Source: an uncultured Collinsella sp. (lineage in GTDB: Bacteria > Actinomycetota > Coriobacteriia > Coriobacteriales > Coriobacteriaceae). From it: 15,211 bases of DNA. Location of the stretch: assembly GCA_902478985.1 (NCBI GenBank), contig CABSNH010000027.1, forward strand, positions 1 to 15,211, in the 5' to 3' direction. The notes beneath the pieces were generated by a model. That model was not told the origin of the DNA. It did no database searches and saw only the letters and a list, made by a program, of their open reading frames with translations. Positions 7,608 to 12,247 of this stretch are shown piece after piece (positions within the stretch are counted from its first letter, which is position 1; each line of letters opens with the position of its first letter). A program made the position numbers and the translations under genes.

Positions 7608-7657
7608 TTGGACTAAATTAGGCCAATTTGACTGAATTTCAAAAAAGTCAAAATTGG
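7608..7657. promoter_or_regulatory. Direct and inverted repeats just upstream of the tRNA promoter
   Basis: TTGGACTAAATT (7608-7619) is echoed by TTTGACTGAATT (7627-7638), 19 bp on. The second copy is the left arm of a dyad: CCAATTTGACT (7623-7633) against AGTCAAAATTGG (7646-7657), complementary over 11 bp with one bulged base. The dyad ends 3 bp before the -35 box. It could be a regulator binding site, an UP-like activating element, or a hairpin ending upstream transcription. The repeats are seen directly; the function is unknown. Confidence 0.5.
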
Positions 7658-7660
7658 GGC

Positions 7661-7689
7661 TTGCGTCACGGCGAGACTTCCCGTATATT
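7661..7689 (+). promoter_or_regulatory. Promoter for the tRNA-Gln/tRNA-Glu unit
   Basis: TTGCGT (7661-7666) and TATATT (7684-7689) are separated by exactly 17 bp. Transcription would start near 7696, giving a leader of about 38 nt before tRNA-Gln. The GC-rich spacer and A/T-rich -10 stand out from the surroundings. Confidence 0.7.
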
Positions 7690-7733
7690 TCTTTCTTGCG
7701 CAAAGGCACAGCCGAGCGCAGCGATGCAGTCAT

Positions 7734-7807
7734 TGGGATGTCGTCTAATGGCAGGACAGCGGATTCTGGTTCCGTCAATGGGGGTTCGACTCCCTCCATC
7801 CCAGCCA
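7734..7807 (+). tRNA. tRNA-Gln (anticodon CUG)
   Basis: A complete cloverleaf. Acceptor TGGGATG (7734-7740) pairs with CATCCCA (7797-7803), followed by discriminator G and an encoded CCA. The D-arm contains TCTAATGGCAGGA. The anticodon arm GCGGA-TTCTGGT-TCCGT shows anticodon CTG, and the T-arm is GGGGGTTCGACTCCC. The weak U1-A72 first pair is characteristic of bacterial tRNA-Gln and helps its recognition. It is co-transcribed with tRNA-Glu 17 nt downstream. Confidence 0.95.
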
Positions 7808-7824
7808 TTGCATTTGCTACATAT

Positions 7825-7901
7825 GGCCCGTTCGTCTAGCGGTTTAGGACGCCGCCCTCTCAAGGCGGAGATCACCAGTTCGAATCTGGTACGGGCTACC
7901 A
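7825..7901 (+). tRNA. tRNA-Glu (anticodon CUC)
   Basis: A complete cloverleaf. Acceptor GGCCCGT (7825-7831) pairs with ACGGGCT (7891-7897) through a G1-U72 wobble; discriminator A and encoded CCA follow (7898-7901). The anticodon arm CCGCC-CTCTCAA-GGCGG shows anticodon CTC, and the T-arm is ACCAGTTCGAATCTGGT. It shares the promoter at 7661 with tRNA-Gln and is followed by a terminator at 7912. Confidence 0.95.
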
Positions 7902-7911
7902 AAATTGAACG

Positions 7912-7939
7912 CCCGGGCCTCGCAAGAGACCCGGGTTTT
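7912..7939 (+). terminator. Rho-independent terminator of the tRNA unit
   Basis: CCCGGG (7912-7917) pairs with CCCGGG (7930-7935). After one mismatch the stem continues with CTC/GAG closed by a GCAA tetraloop (7922-7925). A TTTT tail (7936-7939) follows. Confidence 0.85.
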
Positions 7940-7996
7940 GTGTATTGACCGATGTTTAAGGCGCGTTGAGTCTGCCGCCTGGACCGAGGAGTTGTC

Positions 7997-8914
7997 ATGG
8001 ACCTGCCCATCAGCTTGCAAGACATCACGTATGCCGAGAACTATCTGGCGCAGGGCGACCTGGCTACGGCGACGCCGCTGCTGGAGCGCCTGGTGGAGCT
8101 CGCCGAGGAGTATATCGACGCCGAGTGCAAGACGGAGGAGAAGCGCCAATACTTTAGCTTCGATAGCAAGTTTGAGCGCTTGGCCTATCGCCGCGTGGAG
8201 AAGGATCCGCGCGAGCTCGTGCAGGTCGAGGTGCCGTTTGACCGCCTGTACTCTGATATGGCGTTTGCCTACATTCGCCAGCAGGATTATGTGAGCGCTC
8301 GCAATGCCCTGATGCAGGCTGTGCGTTGGGACCCCATGAACTGCAACTATCGCTTGGATTTGGCCGAGCTGTTCCGCGCACTCGAAGACAAGCAGGAATG
8401 GGCATCGCTCTCGTTCTCGGTGCTGGAGCGTGCAAGCGATGGCAAGTGCGCCGCCCGCGCTTACGCCAATCTGGGTCAGTACTTCTTGGAGCCCGAGACC
8501 GAGAACGTTTCGGCTGCCGTGGGCTGCGCGCGTCTGGCGCTGCGCCTGGCGCCCAACGATGCGCATACGACGCGCCTGCTCAACAAGATCCATACCACCT
8601 ATCCGGATGCCGCCGATGAGAGCGACGAGCACGTGATGGGTGAACTGGCCCTGCAAGGCGTTCCGACCTCGCCTTCGGCCGAGATTGCCATCTGCCTGAT
8701 TATGTGCGCGACCGATGCTGCAAGCGACGGCGACAAGCAGGAGGCGACGCGCCTGACGGTACGTGCTCGCGACTTGATGGGCGAGGAGGCCTGCGCGGCG
8801 ATTATCAAACTGGTGCGCGAGAGCGATGCCGAGCTCAATGCCGAGCGCAAGGCAAAGCGCGAGGCTGCGGGCTCAAACGCCGATGGCGCCAAGGAGGCCG
8901 GCGATGCCCAGTAA
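7997..8914 (+). CDS. TPR-repeat protein upstream of smpB
   Basis: A 305-residue, probably cytoplasmic, helical repeat protein of unknown function. Tetratricopeptide-like helix pairs are seen at about 11-40 (AENYLAQGDLATATPLLERLV), 84-113 (LYSDMAFAYIRQQDYVSARN, then the ALMQAVRWDP repeat end), 117-150 and 152-185. The C-terminal 30 residues are Ala/Lys/Glu-rich and probably disordered. No catalytic motif is visible. GAGGAG (7985-7990) is 6 nt before the ATG. The stop codon overlaps the smpB start by 11 nt, so the two are very likely translationally coupled, hinting at a role near translation or ribosome rescue; that is inference only. No clear promoter lies between it and the tRNA terminator. 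Confidence 0.85.
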   Translation: MDLPISLQDITYAENYLAQGDLATATPLLERLVELAEEYIDAECKTEEKRQYFSFDSKFERLAYRRVEKDPRELVQVEVPFDRLYSDMAFAYIRQQDYVSARNALMQAVRWDPMNCNYRLDLAELFRALEDKQEWASLSFSVLERASDGKCAARAYANLGQYFLEPETENVSAAVGCARLALRLAPNDAHTTRLLNKIHTTYPDAADESDEHVMGELALQGVPTSPSAEIAICLIMCATDAASDGDKQEATRLTVRARDLMGEEACAAIIKLVRESDAELNAERKAKREAAGSNADGAKEAGDAQ

Positions 8915-9374
8915 GCGCGAGCGCAAACTCATTTCCAAGAATCGCTCGGCACATCACGAGTACTTTATCGATGAGACGTTTGAGTGCGGTATTGAGCTGA
9001 GCGGCACCGAGGTCAAGTCGATTCGCGAGCGTGCCTGTCAGATCACTGACACTTTTGCGCTGATTCGTGGCGGCGAGTGCTGGCTCGTCGGACTGCATAT
9101 CCACCCTTATAGCCATGGTGGCGTGTGGAATCGCGATCCCGACCGTCGGCGTCGTCTGCTGCTGCACCGCAAGGAGATCGACTTTCTTGACGGCAAACTT
9201 CGCAACCGTGGTTATGCGCTGGTTCCGTTGGAGCTCTACTTTAATACCGACGGCCGCGTAAAGCTGCTGCTGGGTCTGGGTCGCGGCAAGAAGCTCTACG
9301 ACAAGCGCGAGGACATGGCCAAGCGTGATGTCCAACGCGAGATCGACCGCGCCCTTAAGGAACGCAACCGCTAG
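8904..9374 (+). CDS. smpB: SsrA-binding protein SmpB
   Basis: SmpB binds the tRNA-like part of tmRNA and delivers it to stalled ribosomes for trans-translation. The 156-residue product has normal length and motifs: the basic N-terminus KRERKLISKNRSAHHEYFI, the OB-fold core GIELSGTEVKSIRERACQI, IHPYSHGGVWNRDPDRRRRLLLHRKEI, PLELYFNTDGRVKLLLGLGRGKKLYDKRED, and a lysine/arginine-rich C-terminal tail that would enter the mRNA channel. The ATG at 8904 is chosen because AAGGAGG (8891-8897) lies 6 nt upstream; the longer frame back to 8826 is the shadow of the TPR gene. It starts inside the end of the TPR gene. No ssrA (tmRNA) gene is found in the 200 bp that follow. Confidence 0.97.
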   Translation: MPSKRERKLISKNRSAHHEYFIDETFECGIELSGTEVKSIRERACQITDTFALIRGGECWLVGLHIHPYSHGGVWNRDPDRRRRLLLHRKEIDFLDGKLRNRGYALVPLELYFNTDGRVKLLLGLGRGKKLYDKREDMAKRDVQREIDRALKERNR

Positions 9375-9386
9375 GCACTCTGTATA

Positions 9387-9453
9387 AGTTGCGGTGGAAT
9401 ACGGACTGTTTTGCCTGTTTGAGGGGCTATTCAGTCCCTATTTCACCGCAACT
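9387..9453. repeat. Long imperfect palindrome (22-bp arms) after smpB
   Basis: The arms 9387-9408 and 9432-9453 are complementary over 22 bp, with one mismatch (C9402/C9438) and one G-T pair. An unbroken 15-bp outer stem begins AGTTGCGGTG and ends CACCGCAACT, and a 6-bp inner stem is GGACTG/CAGTCC. The loop is 23 nt (9409-9431). It lacks a T-tail, and a separate proper terminator sits at 9496, so its role is not simply termination. It looks like a small MITE- or REP-like element or a structured RNA. Family not recognised. Confidence 0.85.
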
Positions 9454-9495
9454 GCGGGCGTCTCATCTTTCTTACTGTTCTGACACATATGTCTT

Positions 9496-9529
9496 AAAGG
9501 CGGCGTCCGTTATGGGTGCCGCCTTTTTT
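9496..9529 (+). terminator. Rho-independent terminator of the TPR-smpB operon
   Basis: AAAGGCGGC (9496-9504) pairs perfectly with GCCGCCTTT (9518-9526). The T-tract runs 9524-9529, overlapping the stem end. It lies 120 nt after smpB. Confidence 0.88.
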
Positions 9530-9580
9530 GTGGGTACATACATTCATGAGGTTCCAACCCGAGCTAGGGGAGTGATCGTT

Positions 9581-10084
9581 ATGGACAAAACTGCGTTCTT
9601 TACCATGCCGAGCGGTCTGTACGTGGTGAGCGCTGCGGCAGACGGGTTGCGCGCCGGCTGCGTCATCAACACTGCGGTGCAGGTGACGTCCATGCCGCCG
9701 CGTATTTCGGTTGCCGTGAACAAGGACAATGTCACCTCGGGCGTCATCGCATCGGCCAAAGCGTTCGCGCTGACCGTGATCGATCAGACGGCCGACATGC
9801 TCTACATCGGTAACTTTGGGTTCCGCACCAGCAGCGATTATGACAAGTTTGCTAAATACGAGACCCGCGAGACGGCTCTGGGCATGCCCTATGTGCCCGA
9901 GCATGCGGCGGCCCTGTTTAGCTGCCGTTTGATCGACACTGTGGATGTGGGCACGCATCTGCTGTTTATTGGCGAGGTCGAGGATGCCGAGCGCCTGAGC
10001 GACGAGACGCCGCTGACGTACGACTACTATCACAAGGTGCTAAAGGGCAAGACGCCGCCCAAAGCCTCGTCGTATCAAGGCTAG
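9581..10084 (+). CDS. Flavin reductase-domain protein (FMN-binding)
   Basis: A 167-residue protein of the flavin reductase-like, FMN-binding split-barrel family. It opens MDKTAFFTMPSGLYVVSAA, followed by NTAVQVTSMPPRISVAVNKDN, in which the QVTSMPPR segment is typical of the flavin-binding core. VASAKAFALTVIDQTAD-like and LFSCRLIDTVDVGTHLLFIGEV stretches complete the fold, and YDYYHKVLKGKTPPKA matches the C-terminal Y-H-K-x-KG-x-x-P pattern. GGGGAG (9567-9572) is 8 nt before the ATG; longer upstream frames run through the smpB terminator and are not real. A rubredoxin-like gene follows 88 bp on. In Moorella high-molecular-weight rubredoxin these two domains are fused, so electron transfer between the two products is a good guess. 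Confidence 0.88.
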   Translation: MDKTAFFTMPSGLYVVSAAADGLRAGCVINTAVQVTSMPPRISVAVNKDNVTSGVIASAKAFALTVIDQTADMLYIGNFGFRTSSDYDKFAKYETRETALGMPYVPEHAAALFSCRLIDTVDVGTHLLFIGEVEDAERLSDETPLTYDYYHKVLKGKTPPKASSYQG

Positions 10085-10101
10085 AAATGTTCTAAAAATA
10101 C

Positions 10102-10129
10102 TTGCATTATACTATTGAGAATATATACT
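10102..10129 (+). promoter_or_regulatory. Promoter of the rubredoxin-like gene
   Basis: TTGCAT (10102-10107) and TATACT (10124-10129) are 16 bp apart in a conspicuously A/T-rich island. TATACTA occurs twice as a direct repeat (10108-10114 and 10124-10130), overlapping the spacer and -10 box, which might be a repressor site. The rubredoxin-like gene therefore has its own promoter in addition to possible readthrough from the flavin reductase gene, which has no terminator after it. Confidence 0.65.
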
Positions 10130-10172
10130 AATAAGTAAGTACACCAGCAGTCACGTTCGAGAGGAGAACATC

Positions 10173-10316
10173 ATGGCTGAGGAGAAGAAGACGTATAAGT
10201 TTGTGTGCACCGTTTGCGGTTACGAGGTTGAGGTCGACACGCCCGAGCTGCCCGAGGATTACGTGTGCCCGGTGTGCGGCGTCGGTCCCGATCAGTTTGA
10301 GCTCGTCGAGGAGTAA
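10173..10316 (+). CDS. Short rubredoxin-like iron-binding protein
   Basis: A 47-residue acidic electron carrier. Cys12 and Cys15 (VCTVCGYE) and Cys32 and Cys35 (VCPVCGVGPDQFE) give the four thiolates that would hold one iron in a rubredoxin knuckle pair. Compared with classical rubredoxins (52-54 residues) the region between the knuckles is shortened: VEVDTPELPEDY replaces the usual longer segment with GDPDNGI-PGT, as in rubredoxin-like domains of multidomain proteins. GAGGAG (10160-10165) lies 7 nt before the ATG. It sits just after a flavin reductase gene, which is a plausible reductant. A strong terminator follows at 10356. Confidence 0.92.
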   Translation: MAEEKKTYKFVCTVCGYEVEVDTPELPEDYVCPVCGVGPDQFELVEE

Positions 10317-10355
10317 CTCGCAGGCACACGGCGAAAGCCGAACATAGCTCTGTCC

Positions 10356-10391
10356 AAGGGTCCCGGTCGAATTCTCGGCCGGGACCCTTTT
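10356..10391 (+). terminator. Strong rho-independent terminator after the rubredoxin-like gene
   Basis: AAGGGTCCCGG (10356-10366) pairs with CCGGGACCCTT (10379-10389). The stem extends inward by 4 further pairs (one G-T) to an ATTC tetraloop (10371-10374), and T10388-10391 form the tail. It insulates the rubredoxin-like gene from the convergent mntH. Confidence 0.92.
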
Positions 10392-10422
10392 GATTTATCT
10401 GACGGTTTAAAACGGTCTCACG

Positions 10423-10438
10423 TGTTACAGATTGAGAC
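10423..10438 (+). repeat. Orphan half-copy of the 80-bp palindromic repeat
   Basis: TGTTACAGATTGAGAC is identical to the right arm of module 2 of the array at 11847-12063, and GGTCT a few bases before it also matches the array context. It lies just beyond the 3' end of mntH, so the transporter gene is bracketed by copies of the same repeat. A degenerate left-arm-like ATCTCAAT (10461-10468) overlaps the mntH stop codon. Confidence 0.85.
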
Positions 10439-10467
10439 GTTATATCTGGACAGTCACGCCATCTCAA

Positions 10468-11724
10468 TTACATTCCCGTTAGCAGCACGATGTCGAGAAT
10501 CGTCACGATGACGCCGATCCCTACGAGCAGCGCGTTGAGCGGGCGCGAGTTGGCGTATTTGCCCATGACACGGCGTGAGCTGGTGAGCCGTATGAGCACA
10601 AAAACCGTAATCGGCAGCTGAAGCGACAACAATGCCTGACTCCAGATGAGACCTTCAAAAGGATTTGGGACGACCAAGCACGCCGCCACTGCGCCGACGA
10701 AACAAGCCGCCACCCCGATCGAGGAATGTCGGTCGTGGATGTCGTATTCCTCGTCGAACATGCCCGCGGTGATGGTTCCCGCCGCCATGCCCGCTGTCAC
10801 GCTGCTCGATAGTCCCGCGAACAGCAGCGCTACCGCAAAGATGGTCGAGCTTGCCGGGCCCAAGATGGGGGAGAGCGTGGCCGCTGCGACGGCGAGGTCG
10901 TCTACGACAATGCCGTGCGCAAAGAAGGTCGTTGCGGCCAGGATGACCATGGCCGAGTTGATTGCCCAGCCCACGCCCATCGAAAAGAGCGTGTCGAAGA
11001 GCTCATAGCGCAGACGCTCTTCGATAACCTGCTCGCCTTGGCCTTCGAAGTGCATGGATTGGATGACCTCGGAGTGCAGAAAAAGGTTGTGTGGCATAAC
11101 GACCGCACCCAGGACACTCACGATAATCGCGGCAGAGCCAGTGGGCATACTGGGCGTGATCCAGCTTGCGGCGGCTTGCGGCCAGTCGACCTTGACTAGC
11201 GCAAGCTCGGCCAAAAACGAGAGTCCTACCACGCCGACGAAGGCGATGATCCAGCGCTCGGCACGCTTGTAGGAGTTCGTCATGAGCATCGCCATCGATA
11301 CTGCCGCCACGATGACGCAGCCCACACGCACGGGCAGCCCAAAGAGCATTTGAAGGGCAATCGCGCCGCCCAGGACCTCGGCCATGGCGGTGGCGATGGT
11401 CGCGAGATAGGCACTGGCGAGCACCGTGCGTCCCACGATGCGGGGGAGGTAGCGTGTCGTGGCCTCGGCAAGACAGGTGCCCGTGACGATGCCCAAGTGC
11501 GCCGCGTTGTGCTGCAGCACGATGAGCATGATCGTGGACAGCGTGACGATCCACAGCAGCGCGTAGCCAAACTGCGAGCCGGCGGCCATGTTGGAGGCCC
11601 AGTTGCCCGGATCGATAAAGCCGACGGTCACGAGCAGCCCGGGGCCGATATGCCGGGCGATATCCAGACCTCCGTGGCCTCCGGTGCGGTGCGAGCCAAA
11701 GTGTTGTTTGAGATGGTTGAGCAT
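10468..11724 (-). CDS. mntH: Nramp-family divalent metal (Mn2+/Fe2+) transporter
   Basis: A 418-residue inner-membrane proton-coupled metal importer. The metal-site motifs are intact: Asp38-Pro-Gly-Asn41 in the first membrane helix (GFIDPGNWAS) and Met210-Pro-His212 in the sixth (VVMPHNLFLHS). Methionine at that position favours transition metals (Mn, Fe) over the Mg-transporting branch. About eleven hydrophobic segments span 25-418. The ATG at 11724 is chosen over an in-frame start 12 codons upstream because AGGAG lies 6 nt before it (minus strand). It is a single gene, divergent from gltB and convergent with the rubredoxin-like gene. A DtxR/MntR-like half-site in the promoter hints at metal control. 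The exact metal is not provable from sequence. Confidence 0.92.
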   Translation of the reverse strand: MLNHLKQHFGSHRTGGHGGLDIARHIGPGLLVTVGFIDPGNWASNMAAGSQFGYALLWIVTLSTIMLIVLQHNAAHLGIVTGTCLAEATTRYLPRIVGRTVLASAYLATIATAMAEVLGGAIALQMLFGLPVRVGCVIVAAVSMAMLMTNSYKRAERWIIAFVGVVGLSFLAELALVKVDWPQAAASWITPSMPTGSAAIIVSVLGAVVMPHNLFLHSEVIQSMHFEGQGEQVIEERLRYELFDTLFSMGVGWAINSAMVILAATTFFAHGIVVDDLAVAAATLSPILGPASSTIFAVALLFAGLSSSVTAGMAAGTITAGMFDEEYDIHDRHSSIGVAACFVGAVAACLVVPNPFEGLIWSQALLSLQLPITVFVLIRLTSSRRVMGKYANSRPLNALLVGIGVIVTILDIVLLTGM

Positions 11725-11774
11725 GGTGAGCTCCTGCGTGCCGTTTGTTTGACGCCGCAAAGGATACCCGTTTT

Positions 11775-11802
11775 ATGCTAAAAAGCTAACCAAGACTAAC
11801 AA
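11775..11802 (-). promoter_or_regulatory. mntH promoter with possible DtxR/MntR-type half-sites
   Basis: Read on the minus strand, TTGTTA (11797-11802) and TAGCAT (11775-11780) form a -35/-10 pair with a 16-bp spacer. The spacer contains GGTTAGC (11785-11791), which matches half of the DtxR/IdeR consensus TTAGGTTAGSCTAACCTAA as I recall it, and GTTAG recurs at the -35. The second half of the dyad is poor. Metal-responsive repression is plausible, not shown. Confidence 0.45.
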
Positions 11803-11846
11803 AATTGTTGTATTTGAATAGGATGGTGAAAGGGGATTACCGAAAT

Positions 11847-12063
11847 GTCTTGATCTGTAACAACTAAGGATGGAAATTGGGTCTAGGTGTTACAGATCAA
11901 GACAGGAAGAAATGGTCCTATGGAAAATCTTGATCTGTAACAGCTGGCCGCCAAAACTGACCCTTCGTGTTACAGATTGAGACATTCGGAACCGTCTCTC
12001 GAAAACATCTTGATCTGTAACATCTAGGCGCCAAAATTGGGTCTTCCTGTTACAGATTGAGAT
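11847..12063. repeat. Tandem array of three palindromes, exact 80-bp period
   Basis: Each module has a left arm about GTCTTGATCTGTAACA, a 25-bp spacer, and a right arm TGTTACAGATYRAGAC. Left arms start at 11847, 11927 and 12007; right arms start at 11888, 11968 and 12048; every step is exactly 80 bp. Linkers between modules are 23 bp and unlike each other. Module 1 arms are perfectly complementary over 16 bp; modules 2 and 3 pair with two G-T or mismatched positions each. Spacers share a pattern: modules 2 and 3 share CGCCAAAA-type sequence, and modules 1 and 3 share ATTGGGTCT. Arm conservation against diverged linkers suggests selection or recent amplification. The array lies between the divergent mntH and gltB promoters. 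It lacks CRISPR-type repeat/spacer structure. Confidence 0.93.
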
Positions 12064-12133
12064 GTTTGAAGCGGTGAGCTTGCAGGCCGAACTTGGGGCC
12101 CTTGTTGTTGCCCTTGAGGTCGGCGGTGTCCAC
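12050..12133 (-). other. Possible coding remnant next to the palindrome array
   Basis: The minus-strand frame from GTG 12133 reads VDTADLKGNNKGPKFGLQAH and six more residues, ending at a TAA supplied by the right arm of repeat module 3. Codons are almost all G/C-ending (GACACCGCCGACCTCAAGGG), as in real genes here, but the frame is closed by TGA immediately upstream and there is no ribosome binding site. It could be the tail of a gene cut off by a rearrangement, or chance. The plus strand is also open for about 21 codons (12074-12139). Confidence 0.2.
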
Positions 12134-12195
12134 TCATAGGGCGTGCGTTACGCGATTGTTTCGAAACGGGTGGGAAACACAACGGGCCGGCGATG

Positions 12196-12241
12196 CCCCT
12201 AGTATGCCTATTCAACTGACTGTCTAAATATCTAGGGGAGG
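12196..12241 (+). promoter_or_regulatory. Leader dyad overlapping the gltB ribosome binding site
   Basis: CCCCTAG (12196-12202) is perfectly complementary to CTAGGGG (12232-12238). The latter is part of the AGGGGAGG ribosome binding site (12234-12241), 6 nt before the gltB ATG. In RNA the pairing would hide the site behind a 29-nt A/U-rich loop, which suggests translational control or a protein-binding dyad. No clear -35/-10 pair is seen in 12140-12195, although TTTCGAAA (12160-12167) is palindromic. Confidence 0.45.
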
Positions 12242-12247
12242 ATCGCG

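Noticed and set aside
7590..7808. Minus-strand 72-codon ORF overlapping tRNA-Gln
   Set aside because: It runs through a complete tRNA gene and its promoter on the opposite strand and has no family resemblance.
9375..9580. ssrA (tmRNA) gene directly after smpB
   Set aside because: The gap is only about 200 nt and is filled by a palindrome and a terminator. No tRNA-like ends, T-arm or tag-peptide frame can be found.
11847..12063. CRISPR array
   Set aside because: The repeated arms are inverted, not all in the same direction. Spacers between arms are related to each other, there are only three modules, and no cas genes are nearby.
12067..12247. T-box, glutamine or other known riboswitch ahead of gltB
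   Set aside because: No T-box sequence, specifier stem or recognisable riboswitch core is present; only the short dyad over the ribosome binding site is supported.
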